A stretch of DNA of 64,000 nt from Halichoerus grypus. Its lineage: Eukaryota > Chordata > Mammalia > Carnivora > Phocidae. Location: the NCBI RefSeq assembly GCF_964656455.1, contig NC_135725.1:50289688-50353687 (forward strand), given 5' to 3'. Below are positions 23,087 to 35,039 of the stretch, piece by piece; position 1 is the stretch's first letter, and each line of letters opens with the position of its first letter. The notes under the pieces were generated by a model. It made no database searches, was not told where the DNA came from, and saw nothing but the letters and a program-made list of their open reading frames with translations. Both the position numbers and the translations under genes were made by a program.

Positions 23087-23659
23087 CTCCCCGGATCTGC
23101 CGCTTGTTGGGTCCCTGCTGGAGGAGCAGTGGCCCGACTGTGCCGCGGATCACGGTTTATGGCAACCCCGAGCTGAGAGCCCGCGCCTGGGCTCCGTCTC
23201 TGCCGCCGGCTTCCCCGCTCCGATACCTGGGAGCTCTGCCGCACTCAGGCACCCCCGGTCTTTCTGTGACCCTGAGGGTCCTGAGACCACACTGTCCCAC
23301 GAGGGTTCCACCCCCCGCTTAGCCACCAGAGTGACGTCCCTCAGAGGAGCCGACCTCTAGAAGTTCCGATTTTGTGCTCTGCGGCTCTATCACTTGCCAG
23401 AAGCGGCCGACGGAGGCCCCTCCCCTGCTGTCTATCCTCCCGAATATCGCCTCGGATTCACTTCTCCGCACATCCTACCTTCCAGAAAGTGGTCGCTTTT
23501 CTGTTCAGAGAGTTGCTGCTCTTCTTTTCTTCGATCTCCTGTTGAGTTAGTAGGTGTTCAGAATGGTTTGCTCCCTATCCAGCTGAATTCCTGAGAGGAG
23601 ATGAAATCCAGGTCTCCTACTCCTCCGCCGTCTTGCTCCACCCTCTTCTTCCCAAATTT

Positions 23660-24160
23660 CAGTTAACCCAGATTTCTGGACTACTATGTCTCTTTCCCTT
23701 CTGTGCTTTCATACATAGAGTATGTAGCCTTTCTTGTATCCTCAAGGCATTTTGGATCCCTTTTTAGCTGTGATTGCTCTGGGTTGTGGCTTTCTCCTCC
23801 CCACATCTATATGTACCACTCCTTAAGTTGCTTTTTATGTTATCAAATGTACTGAGATTTTTTATTGGCTCTCTCTCTATACTCTGCATTGCTCTATGTC
23901 CAATTGTCTCAGTGCTCCTTTCTGGGGGTTTACATCTAGTAATTCCATTCTGTAATCATACTTTTTGAGCAGCAATTTGGGTGCCTGGGAAATATGAATC
24001 AGAGAAGGCTTGGCCTCACTGCCTCTTTATTCCTTAGTGTCATCCCAACTAAATCTCACCATTTTCATCCCCTGTAGCTCACCTAAGATAGTTTGTGGTT
24101 TGGGTTGTAGGAAACATTATAGGAGAATACAATATATGATAAATGGATAGAGTAGACAGT
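23660..24160. other. Unresolved DNA 5' of the full-length L1
   Basis: T- and C-rich text without a recognised family; the 64-codon frame at 23774-23968 has no domain. Any antisense L1 transcript would enter this flank. Confidence 0.35.
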
Positions 24161-24179
24161 AGGGTGTTCTGAAGAAAGT

Positions 24180-26210
24180 TAACACTGTGGAGTAGGGGAT
24201 CTAGCAGGAAGGTATCACAATTTTAAACAACAAAGCCCTAAATTACATGAAACATAAACTTACAAAATTCGAGGGAGAAATAGATCATACAACTATAGTT
24301 GGAGAATTCAATATTCCATTTTCAATAATGGATAGAATTACTAGGCAAAAGATCAACAAGGAAATAGATAATTTGAACAAGACTACGAAGTAGCTAGACC
24401 TAAGAAGCGTCCATAGAACGCTCTGTCTGACAACAGCAGAATAAATATTCTTAACTGCACATGGAATGTTCTCAACATGCTAGGCCATAAAACAAAACTC
24501 AGTAAATTTAAGAGAATTGAAATCCTACAAACTATTTTTTTCTAATGACAATGGAATTAAATTAGAAGTCAAAACCAGAAAGAAATCTGGGAAATTAATA
24601 AATATGCGGAAATTAAATACACTCCTAAATAGCCAATGGGTTAAAGAAGAAATCACAAAGGAAATGAGAAAATACTTTATGGTGATTAAAAATAAGATAG
24701 CTTATTAACACTTAAGAGATGAAGTTAAACCTAACAAAAACAAAAATAACTGGTGAAATGGATAGACTCCTAGAAAGCCACAAAGTGCTGAAACTGACTC
24801 ACGAAAAAATGAAAATCTGAATACCTCTATAATAAGTAAAGAAATTGATTTAATTAAAAAAACAAAACAAAACAAAACAAAACTACCCAAAAGAAAGTCC
24901 AGGCCCAAATGGCTTCATTGGTGAACTCTACCAAATATTTTAAAAATCATTAAATACCATTTTTACACAAATTCTTCCAAAAAATACAAGAGAAAGAAAT
25001 ACTTCCCAACTCATTATATGAGGCCTATGTTACTTTTATTCCAAAAGTAAACAAAGGCATAAAACAACTATAGGAAACTATACACCAATATATAGATGCA
25101 AAAATCCGGACCAAAATGTGAAAACACTAAATTAAGCACATAAAAAAGATTGTACACCATGAAGAGTTGGAATTTATTTCAGGGATGCAAGTTTGGTTTA
25201 ACATCTGAAAATCAATTAATATTTTACTAGATCAGTGAAATAAAGGATAAAAGTCACATGATCATGTCAATAGATAAAGAAACAGCATTGGGCAAAATTC
25301 AACACAGTTTCATTATAAAAACACTAAAAAAACCTCTAATACTGGAGCATACCCAATAAAAGGAAAATAACACAATTTAAAAATGGGCAAAGCATCCAAA
25401 TAAACATTATCCAAAAATGATATATGGACGGCTGTTAATCACATGAAAAGATTTTCAACATCATTAGCAATCAGGAAAGTTCAAATTCAAAACCTAACAA
25501 GATTTTAGTTCAGACCTACACCGATGAGTATAATCAAAATGACATGTAATAAAAAGCATTGGTAAGAATGTGGAAAATTGGAAACTTCATATATTGCTAG
25601 GAGGCCTGTAAATGATGCACCAGTTTGGAAAGCATTCTAGCAGGTCCTCGAAAGGTAAAACATAGATTCACTAATTGACCTGGCAATTCAACTAAATATA
25701 CCCAAGAGAAATGAAGATGTTTGTCCACACAGAAATGTATACAAAAACTGTTCGTAGCAGCATATTTTTAGTAGCCAAAAAGTGGAAACAACCCAAGTGC
25801 TTGCTCATGAACTGATCCAGTGGATAAACAAAGCATGATATATCTATTAAGTGGAATATTATTTATGAATAAAATAAAAGAATGAAGTATTGGTAGATGC
25901 TATAAAATGGATAATCCTTGAAAACATGCTATGTGTAAGAAGTCAGTCACAAATACCACCTATTGTATTATTACATTTATATAAAACATCCAGAATTGCC
26001 AATCTATAGAGACAGAAGGCAGATTAGTAGTGGCCTAGTGCTTTGGGAAGGGGAGAAAGGAAGGGCTTGAGGAGAAGTGAAGAGTGACTGCTAATGTGTA
26101 TGGGGTTTCTTTCTGAAGTGATAAAAAAATATGCTAAAATTGATGGTAGTGATGATTGTACAACTTTGTGAATATCCTGAGAATCACTGAATTGTACACT
26201 TTAAATTGGT

Positions 26211-26257
<47 letters not shown>

Positions 26258-26275
26258 CTAAAGCTGTTATAAAAT
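24180..26275 (+). mobile_element. Old L1M relic, plus strand (ORF2 pieces and 3'UTR)
   Basis: The endonuclease region is readable near 24295-24390 (VGEFNIPFS-like), then the linker (24510-24710), then fingers/RT text up to about 25320. A gap follows, and the C-terminal and 3'UTR parts lie at 25350-26275. The 3' end has the L1M-type CACTGAATTGTACACTTTAA followed by a (TA)n tract. Many stops and indels make it long dead. The frame at 24517-24708 is a surviving piece of ORF2. Confidence 0.85.
26215..26251. repeat. (TA)n microsatellite
   Basis: A nearly pure TA run lies inside the L1M 3'UTR, where L1M elements normally carry TA-rich text. Confidence 0.9.
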
Positions 26276-26279
26276 ATCT

Positions 26280-27895
26280 ATTTCACTAATTTAGTGAACT
26301 ATTAAGTTTTTATGTACAATTAGTAATAAATTTGTGTATTTATGTGTATGAGCAAAACTAAATAAACAGGTATTTATGTGTAAGGGAAAGTAAAATTTAC
26401 AGTATGTACATCTTCAAATTGTATTTGAAATCCTGAAAGAATTGTTTTCCTGTATAGAGATCACCTTTCATTTTAGTTAATAAGATTTATTCATTTTAAC
26501 TTATTATAAAATCAGTGCCTAAGTGAACATGCACACCCTTCTAGGAGACTTCTGATGGTTAGCAATGAAAATCCCAACTACTGAGTTTTTATCATTAAGA
26601 CTAACAAACCCATGGGGAAGGACAGTAAGAAGACCAAAATTCTATGACATTTTAGAATTTCCTTAAGGAGATATTAATTTTGAATAAAACATCAACATTT
26701 TGGTCCCTTGGTTTTTAAACAAATGGTTGCTTAATTGAATATGTGTCCTAAAGCACTATGGTGATCATCTCACTTCCATAATATTATTCAGACTTTGCTT
26801 CAAGCATATGCATTTTGATACATATTTTGGCATTTTGCAATATGTACATACTGCATAATCATATGACATGAAATAATCAGATAAAACATAGCATGTTCAG
26901 TGACTTGAGAAATAGAGTTATAACATAAGTATGTTCATTATGAGATTATGACAGTATATATATGTAAGACAAAAGGAGTTTGTTTACAATATTAGTATTT
27001 ACAGGAATTATATTTTTAGCATGTCTTATACATATCTGTTGCTAAATTGGTAATTGTTTTTCCAAAGTTACAAATGCAAGAACATATTTTTAAAAGTGTT
27101 CTATGTATATTAAATTCCCTTCCTGCTTTTGGGAATTTAGAGTTCTTGGCCTATAATTATGGAAACTTTTGACATTCTTTTCACTTTCCAAGCCAGTGTC
27201 AAGCAACAATAGCAATTCCTCTAATTTTGACAACCTTGAATGATTTGGGTATCTACATAAACATTATGATCTTTGCTCAGAATCTTCTCTGAGATTGCCT
27301 TCATTTCTAGCTTACTTTTGTGAATTTTCCTAAAACAAGAAAACAAGTCAAGAAAAATGTACAGTGAAAGAAAATAAATCTGGGCTTTCACTTTCTGCTT
27401 TTGATATAAGAGTTAAAAAAAAAAAAAAAAAAAGCCAAAAACCAAAACCTACCTCTTTTCCTATAAATACATTTTGATATCAAAACATTTTATTTTTAAT
27501 CTGGTAAGTTAATCAGAGAATGGTAATAAACTTCTAGTATTGTGAACAGTGTTCTGATTCAGTCCCACTCAAAACAGTTGGATTATTTTATGTTCCAAAA
27601 GGATTTAACTCTAAGGACTAGTAGTAAGGTCTAAAAAGTCTGAAGCAGTCTACTCCCATTGGACTGAAAGCTCCCTTCCTACTGAGGAACAACTGCAGAG
27701 GGTGGTGTCATAATTAAGCAGGAGAGGCCAGGGAGAGACAGGTAAGAGAAGGTCCAAATAAAAGTAGAGGAGGGGAACAGGAAAAAGAAAATCTCAAGAC
27801 AGCAGTTTACGGTAATTTTTAAGTACCCTAACATAACAGAAGGGGGAGCTCTGGGAAGTTAGAAAAAACTATTTGAGTCAAGCATTTTTTTTTTT
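26280..27895. other. Unresolved AT-rich DNA
   Basis: No gene and no clear repeat. A pure A run lies at about 27417-27433, and the stretch at 27640-27860 is purine-rich. Confidence 0.35.
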
Positions 27896-27899
27896 CCTC

Positions 27900-29100
27900 T
27901 CTGCTTGAGAAAACTAAATCTAAATAGAAATGTACAACAGAAAAATATCAAGGTTAAATTTTATAGAAAATTAAGGAAAGATACTGTAGATCATTATAAC
28001 ATCATTATAGCTATCGGAAGTATTGAAGTACCAAGGGATAAAATTAAAGGACATAGATTGCAATGTACTATATCAAAACAAGTTAGACATTAAGAAAACA
28101 TACCAATAAAATGAAATAACAACATAAACAGAACTACAAACTCTCAAAAATAAGTGGCAGAATTTAAAACTAGAAATAATATCAAATAACTTTAAAACTG
28201 AAGACTAAACTAGAAGAAACATATGACAAGATAACACAATAAAAAAAATCTTAAGGGAAATAGATGTAGAAAATAAGAAATTAAATGTAAAGTAACGAAA
28301 GAAATGATGAAAAATTCAAGAGAAAGGGATATGTATTGAAGAAGAAAAAGAGCACTGAGATACTAGAGGTCCTAAAGAACTTGGGAAAGCACCAGAGAAA
28401 ATTATGAAAATGTACATTTCAAGGAAACTCTTCTTTAGAAAATATTTAAACTTTACATTAACAGACATACTGTGCACCTGAGAATATTGACAATAATGAT
28501 TAACAAGACCTCTTCTAGTAAAAGATGGAGCATTTGACCTAGAAGGAAAATAAAATTAGATTATTATCAGACCTTTCAATAGTGATTTTAATGCAAAAAT
28601 ATAAAGTAACATACTTAACTTATTCAAGGAAAGAACATATGAACCATGAATTTTATATCCAAGGAAAATTGATATTCAAGTACAAAAGAGTAAAACTGTT
28701 ATCAGCTAGTTCAAACTTAGAGAATATGGTTTCTGTGACATCCTCCTAAAGATTTTGCTCAAGAACAAGCTTCAGAAAAACAAAATGACTAGAGACACAA
28801 AAAGGGGAGAGGTGGTGAGTATTAAATATATAGTTCTTATAGAATCAAAATTAAATAGGAATTAAAAGGGAGAGAAAATAGCATGCAATGCCTATTTGAT
28901 CTGATAATTTAGATGCAGTACAATGACTGAAAAATGAGGAGGATAATGGGGCTAACATATATCAATATTAACCATTTTCAGTAAAAAATAACTGGTGATA
29001 ACAGGATTAATATCTAATATTAATATTAATCTAAAACTAGTAAATATAAAGAAGATACTGAAAGTATGTAATTATGAATTAATTCTATCAGCCCCATTCT
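27900..29100 (+). mobile_element. HAL1 / L1 ORF1-type relic, plus strand
   Basis: A-rich text with the usual HAL1/L1-ORF1 phrases: CTTGGGAAAGCACCAGAGAA near 28380, then GAATTTTATATCCAAGGAAA near 28649 (the FLYPKENxxF-like stretch of ORF1), then AAAGATTTTGCTCAAGAA. Frames are destroyed; the 62-codon frame at 27905-28093 is a remnant. No ORF2 follows, which favours HAL1. Confidence 0.65.
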
Positions 29101-30181
29101 TCTAGAAAACCAGAACTATCAGTGTGAAATTAAGAAGATTCAGATGTAATATAGAAGAGGCTTAGTAAAAAATATTGTGATGCCACATATAGAGTAGAAA
29201 TATCAGTATAAAACATGAGGTATTTTACCTTCAAATATTTATATGCAGCATATGTATATACACACACACACATATTTCCTATCTAGTATATATTCTTAGT
29301 ATATATCCTTAGTTCTATCCATTAAAAAATCTTAGAACAATGACTAGCACAACAGCAATTTGCTTTCCTAGCACTAATAACAATCTTGATTTATCATTTC
29401 CTATTAGAAGAAACCAGAGTTTTGTGGAAAAATGACTGATTTCCCATTCTGGGCAGAAAACATACAAGATGAGGCTAGGACATCTTGACATACCAGTTAT
29501 CAAGAAAGCTCTCCGAAGAAAATAAAAGGACTTAGGTGCCCTCTGCCCTTCCAAAAAAAAAAGAAAAAAAATATATATATAGCATTACTGAATACAAATA
29601 TTAGAAACTGAGTTATTTTAGCCATATATTGGATTAAAAACATGGTACATAAAGTAACAACTTAAGTTCAGGCAAAATTTCCAAAATAATTAATATTCCC
29701 TTGTTGGTAATTTCTTTGAGAATTAACTTCTGTGATAAAATGTGCATCTCCCCACAATATGAGAAAAGTTTTGTTTCCTGGGCCCAGTCTTAAAAAGAAT
29801 GCTTAATATTTAAGAGATTGCATCATGGCTTGCACCCTGTGTGCTCAATAAACACAAATTGATTTTTATACCATCTCCAAGTCAGGTGGTTACAAAACCA
29901 TTCTGAAAATGTCACTGTTTCTCTTTGTTTTGAATTTGGACTATGAAACAAAGAAGTTGTATTGACCTAATATAGGTCACAGGATTTTGATAGACCTGCA
30001 GCATGAATAGAATAACAAGTAGATGTTTGTAATTTATAGGATTTTCCTTAAAAGCAATGACTTCCTACTGATTACCTGTCATATTCAAATCTTAATGGCT
30101 GATATAGATAATATAAAATAGCTTTAGTCATAAAACAAATATTCATCTGTTACATATCTATAATAAATCATTGTATGTCAG
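29101..30181. other. Unresolved DNA with small CA and TA repeats
   Basis: A (CA)n run at about 29260-29271 and a TA run at about 29570-29580. The 79-codon minus-strand frame at 29315-29554 has no domain. No gene is seen. Confidence 0.35.
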
Positions 30182-30196
30182 TAAGCCACCTCTATT

Positions 30197-30482
30197 TTTT
30201 TTTTGAGTGTTAAGATAATTGTAATGAACATTTTATCCAATCTTGATATATACAATAAAGTAAGTGAGCTCTTTTTTATGCTTAATACAGTCATTCAGGT
30301 AGAGGGCTTAAGGATCTGTCTAGGGACATGTCTATTCAACCCCATTGGTGATCTACAGTTCTTTTTTTTTTTTTTTATGTTATGTTAATCACCATACATT
30401 ACATCATTAGTTTTTGATGTAGTGTTCCATGATCCATTGTTTGCGTATAACACCCAGTGCTCCATGCAGAACGTGCCCTCCT
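30197..30482 (-). mobile_element. 5'-truncated L1 insertion with 3' transduction
   Basis: A perfect 15-bp TSD, TAAGCCACCTCTATT, at 30182-30196 and 30483-30497 brackets 286 bp. Read on the minus strand it contains 106 bp of the L1 3' end (30482-30377), an A15 tract (30376-30362), about 157 bp of non-L1 DNA (30361-30205) and a second A-tract (30204-30197). That order is the signature of L1 transcription past its own poly(A) site, followed by reverse transcription of the longer RNA. A GATAAA hexamer (minus strand, about 30230-30235) sits 26 bp before the second A-tract and could have served as the downstream polyadenylation signal. Confidence 0.88.
30205..30361 (-). other. Transduced non-L1 segment
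   Basis: This segment is 3' to the first L1 A-tract and inside the same TSD pair, so it arrived with the insertion. It does not match the flank of the full-length L1 in this window, so the source L1 lies elsewhere. The 61-codon frame at 30203-30388 is incidental. Confidence 0.75.
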
Positions 30483-30497
30483 TAAGCCACCTCTATT

Positions 30498-31880
30498 GTT
30501 ACCACGACAAGCATTCAAGACAATGTAAACTTTTTAATGGGCACAGCCAATGAATAACTACCACTCCTACTCCTCACATATCAACTCCTCCAATTGCTGG
30601 AAACATAGAGATTTTTACACTTCCATTTTTGCAAATTGAGTCAGAATTTTTTTTTTTTTTTTTAGAAATCATTATGCATTTAATTATCTTAAATTCAAAC
30701 TTTAACTGGCCATAAAAAAAAAATCATAGTACATTACTCAGATTCATATTTTAATCAAAAATAGTTCAGAATTGCGAATACCTTAGCTGACTGATTAATG
30801 TATAAATATTAATTTTTAAATATTAGAATAATCCAGAAAGAAACACAAGTCTAGTTTATTATTGATTGCATCATCAGCCTCTGATTACTCTAGAAAAATT
30901 ACTTCCCAAATTATCGGCAATGTCACTGCTCTACAGATTTGATGCCTCCTTTAGCAACCTTACTGATAGCTAATTCAACACTTACTTATTTTTAACTGCA
31001 CCTGTATCGGTTTACTTTGTATGCACAGAAGTCCCTTGAAACCTGAGCACTTAACCCTTCTCCTGTTTTCAATGCTAAAGTGAAAAATCTCCCTACAAAA
31101 GTGTCAAATAAGTTAGCAATTAGAGAAGTAGTTCACTTTGGTAACACCGAGTAACAATTCTTCATTATTTATTTTGGAGCATTTAAGTAAAAAGCAGTTC
31201 AGTATTTGCCTTGAAGCATTGCCAACTACTAAATACTTGCCACACCCATTCAAATGTAAATACAAAGACATAATGAAAAGTTCAAAATACATTATCCCAA
31301 ACCATACCTATCTTGATCTAGCAGCTTCTGAGTTACATACTTAAATTTGAAAAAATCCAGTCTCACTTACTAAGTACAAATCCTCCTGCATTTTCTGCAT
31401 TGAACACAGGAGAAATAATAGGTAACCTCTTGTTTCAGAAGTACTTTCATTCCTGGTAAGTTAAGATTTGTCATACTCATCTCTAGCTGAGGATTGGTGA
31501 CGAGGCTTGGATTTAAGGGGATAGAAAATGACAGGTTAATAAAATTAGAGTATCTAAGGTGAAACCCTTTAAACAGTACTTTCAACCAGAAAGAAAAAAA
31601 AGGTATACCAGTAGTACAGGTACAACACATTAACACGTGTCTGTACATAGATCTGGGATCTTAATGGAAAGTATTTTTCCTGAAATAACTTACGCTAAAC
31701 CTGAACTTCTGTGGCTATGTATATCAAATTTATAAGACCTGTGGTGTTAAAACCAATAAAATACAATTATAATAAAAATTAGTCCAAGGCTGTTATATAG
31801 ACACCCAACAGATGCATAAGCAAATCCACTGTGGAATAAAAATAGTAAAACTAATGTTTTTGGTTCTCTAGAAAGCAAAC
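30498..31880. other. Unresolved AT-rich DNA
   Basis: No gene is seen; the frames at 31138-31344 and 31370-31648 lack domains. A T run lies at 30648-30662. Confidence 0.35.
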
Positions 31881-31889
31881 AGAAAAGCA

Positions 31890-33590
31890 GTTTTTAAATG
31901 GTGTCATTCATAACAGAATTAGAAAACATTAAATGCCTGTGAATAAATATGGCAAAATGTGTGCAAAATCTCTACCCTTATAAATACAAAACATGATTAG
32001 GTTTTTTAAAATAATATAGATATATTTTCTTAAATTGGAAAATTCAAATATTTGAAAACTCTATTTTAAAACTGTTCTATAAATTCAATGAAATCATGTA
32101 ATCCTATAAAAGTTTGTACATTTGTATAAATCCACAACTTCTTTTTAAAGTGTCCATGGTAATTAAAAGACCTGAACAGTGAAGGAAAACTAGAAAAAGA
32201 AACACACAGCTGGAGAAATTAAAGATTTAGATATCAAAATCCATTATAAATATGTAGTATTTTAGAAGTTGTGGTATTTAGTATAAGAACAGACAATAAA
32301 CAATAGAACATGTATCATTGGTCTTTTGAAAATGACTACAGGAAGAAAAGGATAAAGTTTTCTCTTAAATGGTTTTGGTTCAATTAGACATACACTTTTT
32401 TAAAAAAGGGAATAATAACCCTTGATGAATATTATATGCAAAAGTCAATTACAGATACATCATGGACTTAAAAACTTTGCCTGCTCCAAGGTAATAAATA
32501 AGTATGTTTTCATCTAAAAGCTCTATTGTTTTATTTTTCTCCTTTAGCAGAATACAATGTAACAGGATATTTGATAAATTAAATTCCATTAAGATTAAAA
32601 TATACCATTAAGAAGGTGAAAATCAAACCAAATAGCATGAGAAGATGTATACAACGCATATATCTAGCAAAGACCTGTACCCAGATAATATAAAGGGCCC
32701 CACAAGTACTCAGAAGCAGACAGGCCAGTAAAAATGTGTAAAAGGTTTGTAGGGTCTCTTCAAATGAGGATTTTTCCAATGGTCAATATGCACATTAAGA
32801 GGTGTTAATATGCTTATTCATCAGAAATGAAAATTAGATACAAATACACAGCCAAAAGAATGGTCAAAATAAAAATGACACACAGTGCTAAAGTTTAATG
32901 AGGGTATAGATCAATGGAAATGTCCATGAACTTTGGTTGGGAGTATAAATTGATAAAAATCACTTTACATAATAGTGCTGCAACATCTACCAACATGGAA
33001 CATATATTTACTGAACCAAGTGCCAGAAAATAATTCCCCTTTACTCCGAAAATGCATGCACATATACATGTATAGGGATGTTCCTAGAAACATTATTTAT
33101 AATAACCGAACACTGAAAAAAATGAAAACATCCACAGTAGTAGAATGCATCAATACACTGTGGAATAGATAAAGAGCATTGAACAAACCACACGATACAA
33201 CAAAATGAATGAAATCCCAGGCATAACTTGAAGAAATAAAGCTAGAGATAAAATATATATGATTTTTATATAAAATTTTAAAAATAGGTAACACAACATG
33301 TCATGTGTAAAAATGCATATTCATTTGGTAAAACTATACCCAAAAGGAAGAAAACATTTATTTATCATTGCCATCAAAATAGTGGTTGTATTCAGTGGGG
33401 AAGAAAGGAATTTTAATTGCAAAGCATCATGTAGGGACCACCTGCAATGCTGACAATGTTTTATTTCTTGACCTGGTGGGCGTAATACAAGGGTAACTTT
33501 AGAGTAATTTATTGCAGAGTACATACCTTTTTGTGCACTTTATTTTTGCCTTTTATATAGTAATGTCATGAAAAGTTTAAAATTAAAAAA
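31890..33590 (+). mobile_element. Old L1M relic, plus strand (ORF2 3' half and 3'UTR)
   Basis: L1 ORF2 C-terminal and 3'UTR text in order. It includes GGTCTTTTGAAAATGACTAC (about 32320), AAAAATGACACACAGTGCTA, a GTTGGGAGTATAAATTGATA block (about 32937), and the 3'UTR ending near 33590. Frames are shattered. Short frames at 32579-32779, 32975-33172, 33097-33294 and 33321-33524 lie over it. Confidence 0.75.
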
Positions 33591-33599
33591 ACTACAAAA

Positions 33600-34015
33600 T
33601 ATGTGATTTATTAGGCAACGTTTCAGGTTAAGTGGGCCATCTGATTCTTAAAGGCTTTAAGATTGACAGGTGCTGTGAAAATGACACATTGTGTCATGAT
33701 ATGTAAATTATGCCAATTTTAGTTTTGAAAAGCTTATTTCTAAGATCACTTAAGAGGATATTAGCAAGGAAAACAGTTTAGTTTGAATTAGAACCACAAA
33801 ATCTAAGTGGCAGTTATAATAATTAAGATAATTATATTTAAAATTGGAGTCAAAGACATATTTCCCAAAGAGGACATCTCAGATATAAAGATAATATGCT
33901 CTGCTTTATTATCATTTGTTTATTATGTGTACTCCTTAAAGATTTTTAATATATTTCTTAGGCATCGAATATATCACAACTTACCTGCTTAGTATTTATT
34001 TAAAATAGTTTAATT
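33600..34015. other. Unresolved DNA
   Basis: No gene or recognised repeat; the frame at 33807-33992 has no domain. Confidence 0.35.
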
Positions 34016-34017
34016 TT

Positions 34018-34205
34018 GGGGGCGCCTGAGTGGTTCAGTTGGTTAAGCATCTGCCTTCGGCTCAGGTCATGATCTCAGGGTCCTGGGATCAAGCCCCACG
34101 CAGGGCTCCCTGCTCAGCTCCCTGCTCTGCTTCTCCCTCTCCCTCTCCCCCACCCATGCTCGCATGTGCACGCACTCTTTCTATCAAATAAAATCTTAAA
34201 AAAAA
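34018..34205 (+). mobile_element. Can-SINE, plus strand
   Basis: Head GGGGCGCCTGAGTGGTTCAG, then CTCAGGTCATGATCTCAGGG, then a TC-rich middle and a CAAATAAAATCTTAAAAAAA tail. A TSD is not clear by eye. Confidence 0.93.
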
Positions 34206-34330
34206 GTGTAATCTTTTACATTTTTTTTCCTAGTTGAAAAGCTTATATTTTCTCCTAATGTGATATCAGTCTGTTCAAATGTCTGTAATATTTAGGACCT
34301 GCTGACAGTCAAACATTTAAGCCTACCTTT

Positions 34331-34530
34331 TTTTTTTTTTTTTTTAAAGATTTTATTTATTTGACAGAGAGAGACACAGCACGAGAGGGAACACAAGCAG
34401 GGGGAGTGGGAGAGGGAGAAGCAGGCTTCCCGCAGAGCAGGGAGCCCGATGTGGGGCTCGATCCCAGGACCCTGGGATCATGACCTGAGCTGAAGGCAGA
34501 CGCTTAACGACTGAGCCACCCAGGCGCCCC
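34331..34530 (-). mobile_element. Can-SINE, minus strand
   Basis: A perfect 16-bp TSD, ATTTAAGCCTACCTTT, lies at 34315-34330 and 34531-34546. The copy is complete and close to the local young subtype (GAACACAAGCAGGGGGAGTG). With the plus-strand copy 125 bp to its left it forms an inverted pair. Confidence 0.96.
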
Positions 34531-34813
34531 ATTTAAGCCTACCTTTAAAAAAAAAAAAAAAAAAAGCCAGGTTATGCAATGGTGAAACAAGGAATTCAGA
34601 ATGAAAGCGTTCTTTTTTTGTTTTTGTTTTTTTTTAAATAACACTTTTGACACAGATTTAGCTCAAAGGAACACATTCTTCCTAACTTTATAAATTAACC
34701 AGAAGAGCCCTGAAATCTTTATCACTTAATTTCACACACATCATATTCTCTAACTAAAACTCTCAGGATTAAGATAGTCTAGGAAACACTGCATTGATTA
34801 TTTTTATTTTTTA

Positions 34814-35018
34814 TTTTTTTTAAAGTTTTTTTTTTTTTTTTTTATTCATTTGAGACACAGAGATACAGAGACAGAGAGCATGAGCAGGGAGAGAGGCAGA
34901 GGGAGAAGCAGGCTCCCTGCTGAGCCAGGAGCCTGATGTGGGGCTCAATCCCAGGACCCTGGGATCACGACTTGAGCTGAAGGCAGACGCTTAGCCATCT
35001 GAGCCACCCAGGCGCCCC
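34814..35018 (-). mobile_element. Can-SINE, minus strand
   Basis: A perfect 19-bp TSD, TGATTATTTTTATTTTTTA, lies at 34795-34813 and 35019-35037. Its long T run (the A-tail) is interrupted by AAAG. It is complete. Confidence 0.95.
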
Positions 35019-35039
35019 TGATTATTTTTATTTTTTAAA

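Larger units (their letters stand above)
22706..23176 (+). other. Antisense ORF in L1 5'UTR (ORF0-like, speculative)
   Basis: A 156-codon ATG-initiated frame runs antisense to the L1, towards its 5' end and the flank. The start GCCATGG is a textbook strong initiation context. A second in-context ATG (AAAATGGCG, ATG 22845-22847) opens a different frame of 79 codons ending at TGA 23082-23084. Both frames cross the splice-donor consensus at 23078-23086. Primate L1s have an antisense ORF0 in the 5'UTR that can splice into flanking exons; the layout is similar but the sequence is not recognisably the same. GC-rich DNA yields long frames by chance, so coding is unproven. Confidence 0.25.
16351..23643 (-). 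mobile_element. Full-length LINE-1 (carnivore L1), minus strand
   Basis: This is a complete, non-truncated L1. Flanking near-perfect TSDs are TCTTCTTCCCCAATTT at 16335-16350 and TCTTCTTCCCAAATTT at 23644-23659 (one difference). Transcription runs right to left. The 5' end near 23643 reads GGAGCAAGACGGCGGAGGAG on the minus strand, as in active mammalian L1 starts. Order: 5'UTR (23643-21814), ORF1 (21813-20920), 80-bp spacer, ORF2 (20839-16814), 3'UTR and A-tail. A 202-bp SINE is nested in ORF2. Without it the element is about 7.1 kb. Both ORFs are disrupted, so it cannot retrotranspose on its own, yet ORF2 has no frameshift, which suggests a moderate age. Confidence 0.97.
21814..23643 (-). promoter_or_regulatory. 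L1 5'UTR / internal promoter, CpG-rich outer half
   Basis: About 1.83 kb. The part at about 22620-23640 is the only strongly CpG-rich sequence in the window, as expected for an L1 internal promoter. The terminal AAGACGGCGG (minus strand, about 23622-23636) is where active L1s carry a YY1-type AAGATGGCGG; here one T has become C. The inner half (about 21830-22560) is A/G-rich on the plus strand and carries a tandem duplication. Several 60-156 codon frames on both strands reflect GC composition rather than L1 proteins. Confidence 0.85.

Noticed and set aside
22899..23244. GC-rich minus-strand frames suggesting a CpG-island gene
   Set aside because: The CpG island is the L1 5'UTR, bounded by the L1 5' end and TSD at 23643-23659.
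16335..30482. Full-length L1 as the source of the transduced segment at 30205-30361
   Set aside because: The DNA 3' of the full-length L1 (left of 16335) does not match the transduced segment by eye.
31370..31648. 92-codon minus-strand frame with Cys residues near one end
   Set aside because: No spacing typical of a zinc finger and no flanking exon signals; chance frame in AT-rich DNA.
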